From Haladaptatus salinisoli (GTDB taxonomy: Archaea > Halobacteriota > Halobacteria > Halobacteriales > Haladaptataceae), in the NCBI RefSeq assembly GCF_020614375.1, contig NZ_CP085329.1, positions 310,001-374,000 of the forward strand: 64,000 nt of DNA, read 5' to 3'. Under the pieces are notes generated by a model. The model saw only the letters and a list, made by a program, of their open reading frames with translations. It did no database searches and had not been told where the DNA came from. The position numbers and the translations under genes were made by a program. Shown here in pieces: positions 1-8,446 of this stretch. The first letter of the stretch is position 1. Each line of letters starts with the position of its first letter.

Positions 1-7
1 GCCGTCG

Positions 8-1018
8 ATGAGCGAATCCGATCCGACTCCTGCTTCGGAGTTCCGCGCGATGCACGCGGGTACAGACGTGGAAATGGCGTACGCAGGCAGAAACACGTTT
101 CTGAAGGGAGAATCTCGCGATGTCGACGATCTCGATGACATCGACGTCGGAGTACTCGGTGTACCGTACGACGGTGCGCTCACGAATCGACCAGGTGCTC
201 GGTACGGTCCCGAGGCGATACGTCGCGCAAGCGCATGGTGGGCCTACCTGTCGAACTATAAGGGAGGGCTTACGAACATGAACACTGGCGCGCAAGTTGA
301 TTTCTCCGACGTCCGCGTCGCTGACTGCGGTGATGTCCCGGTATTCCCGATGGACTACGAACAGACCGCAGAGAGCATCCGCGCGCACGTTGCAACGATC
401 GCCGACCGAGCGTTCCCGCTACTGTTTGGGGGCGATCACTACTGCACGTACCCGGCGTTTTGCGGGTTCGCTGAAGGAGCGGACGTCGACTCTGTCGGAC
501 TAGTTCAGATCGATGCCCACACCGACACTGCCGCCGAGAGCACCACGTTCGGTAATCACTATCACGGCTCGAGCACGCGACTCATCGCCGAGTCGCAGTA
601 TAGCGATTTCGAGCACGTTAGCCAGGTAGGCATCCGCGGCTACGAGAGTCCAAACTTTTTCGAGTTCGTCGAGGAGTCCGGTCTCAATCTCTACACGATG
701 CGCGACGTTCACGACCGAGGCATCGCTGATGTGGTCGTAGACGCCGTCGAAGCCGCAGCAGCGGACACAGACGCGGTCTACGTGACCTTCGATATCGACG
801 GTGTGGATCCGAGTATTGCGCCCGGAACCGGAACGCCGGAACCGGACGGGTTGACCGCGCACCAGGCGTTGCGGGTGATGGAGATTTTAGGAACGCACGA
901 CGACGTCGGTGCCGCCGATCTGATGGAAGTCTCACCGAAGTACGATCCAACGGAATCGACCCAGACGCTCGGAGCGTACCTCGCCGTCACGCTCATCGAA
1001 CGACGGTTCGCCGAATAG
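8..1018 (+). CDS. Ureohydrolase, agmatinase/arginase family
   Basis: This is a Mn-dependent hydrolase that releases urea from a guanidino compound. The two-metal site is complete: GGDH with His144, the DAHTD stretch with Asp169, His171 and Asp173, and FDIDGVDP with Asp262 and Asp264, followed by the APGTGTPEPDG signature. The length of 336 aa is normal for the family. Agmatine is only one possible substrate, because guanidinobutyrate, guanidinopropionate, arginine and guanidine hydrolases share these motifs and the residues that select the substrate cannot be read with certainty. The ATG at position 8 is the first possible start in the window. Nearby genes for an NrpR-like regulator and two permeases suggest (inference) that it serves nitrogen scavenging from an imported compound. 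Confidence 0.9.
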   Translation: MSESDPTPASEFRAMHAGTDVEMAYAGRNTFLKGESRDVDDLDDIDVGVLGVPYDGALTNRPGARYGPEAIRRASAWWAYLSNYKGGLTNMNTGAQVDFSDVRVADCGDVPVFPMDYEQTAESIRAHVATIADRAFPLLFGGDHYCTYPAFCGFAEGADVDSVGLVQIDAHTDTAAESTTFGNHYHGSSTRLIAESQYSDFEHVSQVGIRGYESPNFFEFVEESGLNLYTMRDVHDRGIADVVVDAVEAAAADTDAVYVTFDIDGVDPSIAPGTGTPEPDGLTAHQALRVMEILGTHDDVGAADLMEVSPKYDPTESTQTLGAYLAVTLIERRFAE

Positions 1019-1027
1019 CGTCGAACG

Positions 1028-2080
1028 TCAGATCGTTTCGGGGAGACTCGCGATTGCTACGTGCTGAAATGCCGACCGTTCTTTCAACCCGTGTAACGTT
1101 ACCCACGTGTCACTAAATCCCTCCTCGACGAGGAAGGCGATGGCGAGTTCACCGACCGCTCCGTAGGTTAAGGAAGCGAAGTCCCATCCCGGTTGTCCAC
1201 ACGGGAACGGCCCGTTTTCCCGTGGTTTTCGAAGATCGAAAACTCCTCCGAGTTGCTCACGGGTCGCGCCGGCGATGTCGAACGCTTCCTCGTATCGGAT
1301 CAAGGGTAGCTCTCGGTTATCAACGACCAATAAGCCGGGAGCATCGCCGTCGAGAAGCGGACGGATCGACGGTCTCCCGGCCTCGATGAGTAAATCCGCG
1401 ACGTCGACGGTCGACCCCTCCCCGCTGATGGCATCAGTGTAGCGGAGCACGGCACCGCCGTGCTCGCTCGAAATCGTCCCCTCGTGAGCGAACTGTTCGG
1501 ATACCGACGCTGGATTCGGATGATACTCTACGATTCCAGCAACCTGCAACTGAGCGTTGATACCCCGTGAGAGCAACACTCCGTCGAGGGTGATACTCGA
1601 CGGGAAGAACAGGCGAACGAAATCATCGTCGTCAGTTTCGATCGAGGGGTGCTCGACTGCAACGGGGATGGGATTGAGCGGTAGATCGTCTAATTCGTTC
1701 AACGCGTCCAGAGCGTCTTCCGCCATCGAAGCGGGGATATCGATAGAAGCGGTGACGAGTTCGCCGGTGTCCTCGAACGGATCGTACGTCACCTGCCCGG
1801 TTAGAACGGCAATTCGTTCTCGGACCTGTTCGAGTCGACCACTGACGTGGCCGAGTCGCAATTCGGAACGACCTTTTTCGGTCAAACGGCGACCTTTCCC
1901 CGGTATCTTCTCCGTCAGCCCGGCCTCGTCCAACTCTGAGAGGAGGAGTCGAACAGTTCGTCCCTTGATGGAGTAGCCACGGCGGCGGAGTTGATCGACG
2001 AGGCGGATACTTCCGATGGGTTCGTAGTCATCGATCAGACGGAGTAGATCGTATTCCCGGTCGTTGAGGCGGTCGGGCAT
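1028..2080 (-). CDS. NrpR-like transcriptional regulator (DUF128 family)
   Basis: The predicted 350-aa protein begins with a winged helix of the ribonuclease-R-type HTH seen in NrpR (about residues 1-75) and continues into one NrpR regulatory (DUF128) domain (about 88-340). In methanogens NrpR represses nitrogen-assimilation genes and is released by 2-oxoglutarate. It can carry two regulatory domains, whereas this protein has one. I chose the ATG at 2080 because the helix-turn-helix starts right after it; upstream in-frame codons would add an unrelated extension that overlaps the divergent symporter gene. It is transcribed towards the ureohydrolase and away from the SSS symporter, so local regulation of these nitrogen-related genes is a reasonable inference. 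Confidence 0.85.
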   Translation of the reverse strand: MPDRLNDREYDLLRLIDDYEPIGSIRLVDQLRRRGYSIKGRTVRLLLSELDEAGLTEKIPGKGRRLTEKGRSELRLGHVSGRLEQVRERIAVLTGQVTYDPFEDTGELVTASIDIPASMAEDALDALNELDDLPLNPIPVAVEHPSIETDDDDFVRLFFPSSITLDGVLLSRGINAQLQVAGIVEYHPNPASVSEQFAHEGTISSEHGGAVLRYTDAISGEGSTVDVADLLIEAGRPSIRPLLDGDAPGLLVVDNRELPLIRYEEAFDIAGATREQLGGVFDLRKPRENGPFPCGQPGWDFASLTYGAVGELAIAFLVEEGFSDTWVTLHGLKERSAFQHVAIASLPETI

Positions 2081-2084
2081 ATTT

Positions 2085-2102
2085 TCCACAGTAGGGTGTG
2101 GA
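2085..2102. promoter_or_regulatory. Inverted repeat, candidate operator next to the NrpR-like gene
   Basis: TCCACA and TGTGGA form perfect 6-bp arms separated by 6 bp. The element starts 5 nt upstream of the NrpR-like start codon, in the 101-bp region shared with the divergent symporter. Methanogen NrpR binds GGAA-N6-TTCC; the arms here differ but the 6-bp spacing is the same. An operator function is inference. Confidence 0.35.
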
Positions 2103-2181
2103 CCGATAAGCGTACCCGTTATCTCAATCGAAGGGATCATTAACAGTAATCTATTAGTGTCGAAGGTGGCAAAGGAGTGCC

Positions 2182-3615
2182 ATGGTTGTGTCACCCATTG
2201 ACACCGGCGTACTCGTCCTCTACTTAATCGGTATGATCGGTATCGGCTACTGGGGATACCAAAAGTCGGAAACGTTAGACGATTACCTCGTAGCCGGTCG
2301 CAACATCCCCCTGTGGATGTACGTCCCGGTCATGTCAGCCGTCATCCTCGGCGGTGCATCCACCGTCGGCGGTGGGGGACTGGGATACAGATACGGCATT
2401 TCCGGCGCTTGGTTAGTCGTCACGCTCGGTATCGGAACGATCGCGCTCGGGTTCCTCATTTCGACGAACCTCGCGAACCTCAAAGCGTACTCGCTGGGGG
2501 AGGTGCTTGAACGCCGGTTCGACAAGTACTCCGGCACGATCGGTGCCGTGATCGCCGGTATTTACGCGTTAACCATCGCGATCACGCAGACCATCGCCGT
2601 CGGGAAGGTGTTGAGCGTTCTGTTTGGCTTCGAGCAGAATACGATGATTCTGCTCGCCGGAATCATCATCATCGCCTACACGGCCCTCGGTGGCATGCTC
2701 ACGGTGACAATGACCGACTTCGTTCAGTGGTGCATTATGACCATCGGCATCTTCTGTATCGCGCTCCCGCTCGGTCTCGACTCGGTCGGCGGAATCTCGG
2801 GGCTCGCAGCATCACTCGACCCGTCGTATTTCTCCGTTACGTCGATCGGGTTGAACACGATCGCGAGTTACTTCCTCCTGTACGTTCTCGGCATCATGAT
2901 CGGACAGGATATCTGGCAGCGCGTATTTACTGCGAACAGCGCCGAAACGGCCCGGACCGGAAACATCGCTGCCGGCGTGTACGCGATCGTCTACGGTATT
3001 GCGACTGCGCTGCTCGGGATGATCGCGATCGTCCTCCTCCCGTCGCTTGGCGATTCAGAACTCGCCTTACCCCGCCTCGTCCTCGAAATCGTCCCGGTGG
3101 GTCTCTCGGGGATCATACTCGCAGGCTTCGTTTCCGCGATGATGTCGACGGCGGACTCCGCACTCCTCGCGTCGAGTACCTTGCTTACGCGAGACATCTA
3201 CGCGCGATTCGTCAATCCCGATGCGTCGGACGAGACATATTCGAACGTCTCCCGTCTCGTTATTATCGTACTCGGGGCGATCATGACGTATGCGGCGATC
3301 GAAATCGGGAGTGTCGTCCTCGCTCTCACGCTGGCGTACGATCTACTTACCGGTTGTATCTTCGTCCCGATCTTCGGGGCGTTCTTTTGGAAGCGGGCGA
3401 CGTGGCAAGGCGCCCTTTCTTCGATCTGCGTCAGCGCGGGCGTCGTCGGCGCGACTATTTTGTTACTCGGCACCTCCTCGGACTTGCCGATTATATTCGG
3501 TCTTCTCAGCAGCGTCTTCGTCTTTGTCTTCGTTAGCATCCTGTCCGGGCCGCCTGCACCGGAGAAGCTCGAACGGTGGGTTCGGACCCTCAACGCATCG
3601 ATCTCGGGCGAATAA
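2182..3615 (+). CDS. Sodium:solute symporter (SSS family)
   Basis: This is a polytopic membrane protein of 477 aa with roughly 13 hydrophobic segments and the SSS layout. A SETLDDYLVAGR stretch follows the first helix, as in most members, and a conserved GFVSAMMSTADSALLASS segment lies near residues 314-331. It should import an organic solute with sodium. The substrate cannot be read from the sequence; the neighbouring ureohydrolase and NrpR-like regulator suggest a nitrogenous solute. The gene is divergent from the regulator and shares its short promoter region. Confidence 0.9.
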   Translation: MVVSPIDTGVLVLYLIGMIGIGYWGYQKSETLDDYLVAGRNIPLWMYVPVMSAVILGGASTVGGGGLGYRYGISGAWLVVTLGIGTIALGFLISTNLANLKAYSLGEVLERRFDKYSGTIGAVIAGIYALTIAITQTIAVGKVLSVLFGFEQNTMILLAGIIIIAYTALGGMLTVTMTDFVQWCIMTIGIFCIALPLGLDSVGGISGLAASLDPSYFSVTSIGLNTIASYFLLYVLGIMIGQDIWQRVFTANSAETARTGNIAAGVYAIVYGIATALLGMIAIVLLPSLGDSELALPRLVLEIVPVGLSGIILAGFVSAMMSTADSALLASSTLLTRDIYARFVNPDASDETYSNVSRLVIIVLGAIMTYAAIEIGSVVLALTLAYDLLTGCIFVPIFGAFFWKRATWQGALSSICVSAGVVGATILLLGTSSDLPIIFGLLSSVFVFVFVSILSGPPAPEKLERWVRTLNASISGE

Positions 3616-3799
3616 CGATTCGAACCGTTCGCGCACCGGGCGAGTATCGTTGTCGGGGGCGTGTTGCCGTTCCCTCGCGGAAGCGAATCGTCACACGTTT
3701 GCTTCGATTTCTCGAAAACGCTCTGTCAAGCTTAATCGTCGCCTGAATTGATTAATATAAGATATTATTCGTGTTATTGAGAGTTTTGATCGCTTAATA

Positions 3800-3806
3800 T
3801 TTATAA
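3800..3806 (+). promoter_or_regulatory. TATA box of the APC permease gene
   Basis: TTTATAA is centred about 25 nt upstream of the ATG at 3828, the distance expected for a leaderless haloarchaeal transcript. It also supports ATG 3828 over the TTG at 3813. Confidence 0.55.
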
Positions 3807-3827
3807 TAGCGTTTGGTTGTTGAACGC

Positions 3828-5228
3828 ATGAGTGATGAGATAACGCGGGATAAGTTCGACCGCGTGCTGACGAAGCGGGATCTGTTCGTCCTTGCCGTCG
3901 GAGCGATGATAGGGTGGGGCTGGATCATACAAACTGGGTACTGGATCGACGAAGGGGGCGTCGACGGGGCGATACTGGCGTTCGTCCTCGGCGGTGTCAT
4001 GGTATCCGTCGTCGGCCTCATCTACGGTGAGCTCGCCTCTGCGATGCCGTACGTCGGCGGTGAACACGTCTATAGCCTCCGTGCGCTCGGTCCGTTCGGC
4101 TCGTTCGTCTGTACGTGGGCACTGATATTGGGCTACGTCGGGGTCGTCGTCTTCGAAGTGGTCGCGCTCCCTTCAGCGCTCGCGTACATCGTCCCGGGGT
4201 TCAACGCGGTTCAGCTCTGGACGATCGCCGGCGAACCGGTTTACGCCACTTGGGTGCTCGTCGGCGGTGTCGGTGCGCTCGTGATGACGTCGCTGAATTA
4301 CCGCGGTATCCGACCTGCAGCGCAGTTTCAGACCATTCTCACCCTTATTATCGGGCTTGCAGGTATCACGCTGGTCATCGGAGCCGTCACGAACGGCACC
4401 TCTCCATCGACGCCTCCATCGAGTGGGGTCGGAATGAGCGGCGTGTTTACCGTCGCTATTATGACGCCGTTCATGTTCGTCGGATTCGACGTAATCCCTC
4501 AAGCAGCTGGCGAGGCCGACGTCTCTCCCCGAACGCTGGGAATCATCATTCCCGTCGCCGTCAGCGTTGCGGCGTTGTTTTATATCGCCGTCATCTGGGC
4601 CTCCGGACAATCGATGTCGGGCGCACAGCTCGTTGAAAGTCCGCTACCTGCCGCCGCTGCGATGGAACGCCTGTTCGATAGTCTATTAATCGGACGTATC
4701 ATGGCCATCGCTGGTATCGCGGGAATTCTTACGAGCTGGAACTCGTTCCTCATGGGTGCCAGCCGTGCCGTGTACGCACTCGCCGAGTCCGGAATGCTGC
4801 CCGAGCCGCTGAGCGAAATTCATCCCGAGCACAACACCCCCAAGAACGCGTTGCTTCTCATCGGCGGACTCTCAGTGTTGGCGCCCCTGTTCGGCGAGCA
4901 AATGTTAGTATGGATAGTCAACGCGAGCGGACTTGGTCTCGTTCTCGCGTGGGTGTTGGTGACCGTTTCGTTCTTCGTATTGCGTCGACGCGAACCAAAT
5001 CTGGACCGTCCGCTCACGCTCCCGTACGGCCGTGTTTTCGGCGTACTCGCGTTCCTCTTGACCGTTTTCTTCGTCGGGTTGTACCTCCCGGGCGCACCCT
5101 CGGCGCTCTCGTGGCCCTTCGAATGGGGTATCGTTCTCTTTTGGACGCTGCTCGGCGCTGGCATGTACGCGATCTCGGGCACATCTTCAACTCACGAGCG
5201 GCCCGTAACGGAAGAGACTGATAACTGA
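3828..5228 (+). CDS. Amino acid/polyamine permease (APC superfamily)
   Basis: This 466-aa membrane protein has about 12 transmembrane helices. The first helix contains the unwound glycine segment (VGAMIGWGWI), followed by GGVMVSVVGLIYGELASAMP and YVGGEHVYS, all typical of APC permeases that carry amino acids or polyamines. The ATG at 3828 is preferred over an in-frame TTG at 3813 because it lies one leaderless distance from a TATA box. With the ureohydrolase, NrpR-like regulator and SSS symporter upstream it completes an apparent nitrogen-compound uptake cluster, although it has its own promoter and could act independently. Confidence 0.87.
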   Translation: MSDEITRDKFDRVLTKRDLFVLAVGAMIGWGWIIQTGYWIDEGGVDGAILAFVLGGVMVSVVGLIYGELASAMPYVGGEHVYSLRALGPFGSFVCTWALILGYVGVVVFEVVALPSALAYIVPGFNAVQLWTIAGEPVYATWVLVGGVGALVMTSLNYRGIRPAAQFQTILTLIIGLAGITLVIGAVTNGTSPSTPPSSGVGMSGVFTVAIMTPFMFVGFDVIPQAAGEADVSPRTLGIIIPVAVSVAALFYIAVIWASGQSMSGAQLVESPLPAAAAMERLFDSLLIGRIMAIAGIAGILTSWNSFLMGASRAVYALAESGMLPEPLSEIHPEHNTPKNALLLIGGLSVLAPLFGEQMLVWIVNASGLGLVLAWVLVTVSFFVLRRREPNLDRPLTLPYGRVFGVLAFLLTVFFVGLYLPGAPSALSWPFEWGIVLFWTLLGAGMYAISGTSSTHERPVTEETDN

Positions 5229-5421
5229 ATCCGATGCCGATTCCATCGAGGCGTTCCTCGATCTCCACGATTTAGTCAGACCGTGACGAACCTGTGCCGA
5301 GCGCTCTACCGGTCGGCGCGTTTCAAAAACTCGCATCTGTTAATCGGTGCGCTATCAATCGGTTGGCGTAATTCAGGCACATTGTAACAAAGGTGGATGG
5401 GGTGTGAAGCTTCAGTAGAGC

Positions 5422-6315
5422 ATGCCCGGAGAGTTTCGTGACATCAGTCGTCGTCGATTCGTACAGGCAACTCTAACTTCGACTGCCGCGCTTGGCGGCG
5501 TTTCTTCGGTTGATGCCCGCCAGTCCACCAATTCCTCTCAGTACACCGTTATACAGGATGGGAAATGCATTCCCATCGAGCCGCTCACGATGTCGGGACT
5601 CCCCGTCAAACAGTTTTACGGCTATCGCACGCCCAGTACGAAACCACGCTCGTACAATTACGCCTCGTTTGGAACGGAAAACCTTCAGCGGTCGGAAACT
5701 AGCATTCTCTTTCTCTACAAGGGGCCAAAAGGGCTGAGTCTCGTCGCAATTCACGACAAAATTGACGCGGGCAGCGGAGGCGCAGTCACGTTTAGACTCA
5801 CCAATCTCCCCGCTGATGGAAAATTCGTCGTCAAAGACGACGATTACAACGGTTCGACGAACGTGGACACATGGGACTATTCGACACACCGGAGCTGGAA
5901 TGGAAAAAAGACCGCGACCGCCAGCATCAGTTGGGCATATTCGGCAGGGCGCTCGGACGGCATGGTCTATCGCGGCCTCGGGAACGATTTCGAGGTCACA
6001 ATCCATCCCCAATTCAACCAACAGGCCATCCTATCGGGTCAAAACCAAGGGAAGATCAAACTGTGGCAAATCCTGTCCGGAAACGCGAGTAACCCTACGC
6101 GCACTAAACTGGACATGAGCAAACCGATTACGATCTCGTCTAAACCGTGCCAATCGAAGACGACGACACGACAGACGGCGCAGACGCCCCGGAATAAAAA
6201 CGATAGCAAAGCCACGACGACCCAACAACAGTCACCGAAGAATACGAATACGGAACCGTCGTTCTTCGATCAGCTTTGGAACGACTTCTCCTCGTTTTTT
6301 AACCACATCTTCTAA
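5422..6315 (+). CDS. Tat-exported protein of unknown function
   Basis: The 297-aa product starts with a twin-arginine signal: ISRRRFVQ at about residues 8-15, then a hydrophobic stretch ending near VDARQS. The mature part (about 37-235) looks like a beta-rich extracellular domain with many Tyr, Trp, Gly and Asn. It is followed by a Thr/Gln/Asn-rich low-complexity segment (about 243-278) and a short aromatic amphipathic tail (SFFDQLWNDFSSFFNHIF). I do not recognise a named family. Export by the Tat pathway is well supported by the motif. The aromatic tail could bind membrane or another protein, which is inference. It stands alone between intergenic regions. Confidence 0.75.
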   Translation: MPGEFRDISRRRFVQATLTSTAALGGVSSVDARQSTNSSQYTVIQDGKCIPIEPLTMSGLPVKQFYGYRTPSTKPRSYNYASFGTENLQRSETSILFLYKGPKGLSLVAIHDKIDAGSGGAVTFRLTNLPADGKFVVKDDDYNGSTNVDTWDYSTHRSWNGKKTATASISWAYSAGRSDGMVYRGLGNDFEVTIHPQFNQQAILSGQNQGKIKLWQILSGNASNPTRTKLDMSKPITISSKPCQSKTTTRQTAQTPRNKNDSKATTTQQQSPKNTNTEPSFFDQLWNDFSSFFNHIF

Positions 6316-6631
6316 GCATATTTACCACACACTACAGAAGAGCGTCGGGCGTTCGTCGGGGAACGAGTACACGGTCGAGCGTACGTTAGCGTCGACAGTG
6401 ATTTTCGAACGATGGGATTCGAACGAGTGTCGGTCGATACAGAGGCGTAATTCTCCAGAATTCTTTTAGCTGCTCGTACCCTACGATGTGATATGCACCG
6501 CTCGCATTCGTGCATCAATACGACTGGGCAGTCGATGAGCGGCATCTCTCTGTTTTCATAGCTGGTGGCAGGGGTCGGTAAAGCGGCCTCACAGAATCGC
6601 CAATCGACCACTCACAAGCCATCGGTATACG
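6316..6631. other. Intergenic region without a recognised gene
   Basis: This 316-bp stretch lies between the Tat-exported protein and the release-factor paralogue. Reading both strands shows only short unsupported frames. No tRNA-like T-arm, repeat or clear terminator was recognised. Confidence 0.5.
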
Positions 6632-7708
6632 ATGTCACAAACAGACGATCTCCGCGAACAGATCGAGCAGCTCGAACCGCTCGCGGGCGACGGCACTGAA
6701 CTCGTCACCGTTACCGTCCCCAACGGTAAGTCGTTGAATTCGATTCGAGAAAGAATCGCCCAGGAATATGCCAGCGCGGAGAACATCAAATCCGATCAGA
6801 CGCGAGACCACGTCCAGCAAGCGCTCAAGCGCGTCCAGCGGATCCTCCGTCGATACGAAGACACACCGGAGAATGGACTCGTGGTCTACGCAGGTATCGT
6901 CGACGGAGACCTGATCTCGACTGCCTTCGACGACTTGCCTACTCCAGTTGCCGAGTCGACGTACCGATGTGACGATCACTTCGATCTCACCCCATTGACT
7001 GAAGCGGTTACTCCGGACGAAACCTTTGGACTCATCGTCATCGAACGCGGTGGTGCCGTCATCGGCCGACTCGTTGGGGAGCGGATCATCCCAATCAGGA
7101 CGTTCGAAAGTCAAGTGATGGGAAAGTCCAGAGCCGGTGGGCAGTCTGCCCAGCGGTTCGAACGTGACCGTGAACGGCAAGTCCGTGAGTTCTTTCAACA
7201 GGTGAGTAACGTCGCTACTGACGCATTCACCGGTGACGAAGGGGCGGTCACCGGGCTTGTCGTTGGGGGCACGCTTGCAACTGCGAAGCGATTCGTCTCC
7301 AACGGCCACCTTGATCATCGGTTGCGCAACCGTCTACTCGGAACGTACTCAGTCGAGTATGCGACCGTTCAGGGCCTTCACCAGCTTGTCGAGAAAGCGG
7401 AGGAGCAACTTTTCGATGCCGAACAGCGCGAAGGACGCGAACGACTCGATGAATTTTACTCGCGGCTTCGTGACGGTGATCGAGTTGCGTACGGCGTTGA
7501 GGAGGTAGAGCGAGCGATCGAATTCGGGGCAGTCGAGGCAGTACTCGTTGCATCACCAGTATCACGAGACCAGCGCGAAGAGTTGGAAACGGCCGTAGAA
7601 CAGCAGGGCGGTGAGGGCTATGTGATATCGAGTGATACCGAACGCGGATCGCAGTTTACGACTGCCTTCGGTGGTGTCGGGGCACTGCTTCGGTTCCCGG
7701 TGAACTAA
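6632..7708 (+). CDS. Short aRF1/eRF1-type peptide chain release factor paralogue
   Basis: The 358-aa protein has the three-domain eRF1 layout. Domain 1 keeps the stop-codon reading elements: NIKS at 51-54 and a YxCxxxF motif (YRCDDHF) at 111-117. Domain 2 keeps the GGQ peptidyl-tRNA hydrolysis motif at 169-171 within AGGQSAQRF. Domain 3 ends with TAFGGVGALLRF, as in aRF1. Standard haloarchaeal aRF1 is about 415 aa. The missing length corresponds to the Cys-containing minidomain of domain 3, absent here because the chain runs from AVEAVLVASPVS almost directly to the final strands. It should therefore be able to recognise stops and release peptides, and may act as a second termination or rescue factor; the specialised role is inference. 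It is not in an operon. Confidence 0.85.
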   Translation: MSQTDDLREQIEQLEPLAGDGTELVTVTVPNGKSLNSIRERIAQEYASAENIKSDQTRDHVQQALKRVQRILRRYEDTPENGLVVYAGIVDGDLISTAFDDLPTPVAESTYRCDDHFDLTPLTEAVTPDETFGLIVIERGGAVIGRLVGERIIPIRTFESQVMGKSRAGGQSAQRFERDRERQVREFFQQVSNVATDAFTGDEGAVTGLVVGGTLATAKRFVSNGHLDHRLRNRLLGTYSVEYATVQGLHQLVEKAEEQLFDAEQREGRERLDEFYSRLRDGDRVAYGVEEVERAIEFGAVEAVLVASPVSRDQREELETAVEQQGGEGYVISSDTERGSQFTTAFGGVGALLRFPVN

Positions 7709-7734
7709 GGAGCACGTATCCGATTTCCGGCGGC

Positions 7735-8214
7735 TTACGTCTTCCTTTGTAGTGGCCTCTTGGCAATAGTGATGATGTTTTTCCGTCCGATCTGCGTCTT
7801 CCTGATGAGCTTTTCGTCTTCCATCGCGGAGAGAACGCGGCTCGTCTTCGATTTTGACCATCCCGTTGCTTGAACGACCTCCCCTTGATACATTTTTTCA
7901 TCGTTAGCCACGAGGAGCTGGAGGACCCGAACATCGTCGGAGATGTACTCCAGGGGATTTTGTTGGCTGCTCCGATCCGCCGATGGAAGTTCTTGCTCCA
8001 GTGGAGGGGTTTCTTTTCGCTCGGGATTCCGGTCGGATTCCGGCGGTGAAATGAGCGAAGTAGGGCTCCAATTCCATACGACCATTGCTGTCCCCGCGAG
8101 CGCTCCAACAGTAAGGAAAAGCCAGCTGGGATTACCGACATAGTCGCTGTTTAACGTCGATTCGAGAGGGTCTAAAAAATCAACGAACGGGATCAATTCG
8201 TAGTGTGGCAGCAT
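7735..8214 (-). CDS. Membrane-anchored winged-helix DNA-binding protein
   Basis: The 159-aa product has an N-terminal hydrophobic helix (about residues 29-48, SWLFLTVGALAGTAMVVWNW), an acidic and Pro/Ser-rich linker (about 50-85) and a C-terminal MarR-like winged helix (about 88-150) with the recognition segment GWSKSKTSRVLSAMEDEKL. This arrangement occurs in many haloarchaeal regulators and would hold the DNA-binding domain at the inner face of the membrane. The signal and targets are unknown. The gene converges on the release-factor paralogue and is divergent from the large sensor regulator, so the latter is a possible target. Confidence 0.75.
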   Translation of the reverse strand: MLPHYELIPFVDFLDPLESTLNSDYVGNPSWLFLTVGALAGTAMVVWNWSPTSLISPPESDRNPERKETPPLEQELPSADRSSQQNPLEYISDDVRVLQLLVANDEKMYQGEVVQATGWSKSKTSRVLSAMEDEKLIRKTQIGRKNIITIAKRPLQRKT

Positions 8215-8446
8215 TTTTATTCCTTATTACTTTCGCATCATATACTGGTAAATACAATGTAATAAAGGTTTCTTTGAGAGATACTGTCTCGTCCGCCCTC
8301 GGAGTTAGCGATGCTCACTACCCTGCTCGAAGTCTCCAGCAGCGTTTTCGTTGAGGGCTAAACGGGCGATCCAACGAGGAGGACACCTCATAATAGGAGA
8401 TCCGTTAAGGGAATGGCTTATTGAGAACGGGCGGCAAAGGGAGCGC

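Noticed and set aside
3753..3767. AT-rich inverted repeat (TAATAT-AAG-ATATTA) before the APC permease
   Set aside because: Such repeats arise easily in AT-rich promoter DNA and nothing else supports an operator here.
6400..6430. Sequence resembling a reverse-strand tRNA T-arm (GGGATTCGAAC)
   Set aside because: No acceptor stem, D-arm or anticodon arm can be built around it on either strand.
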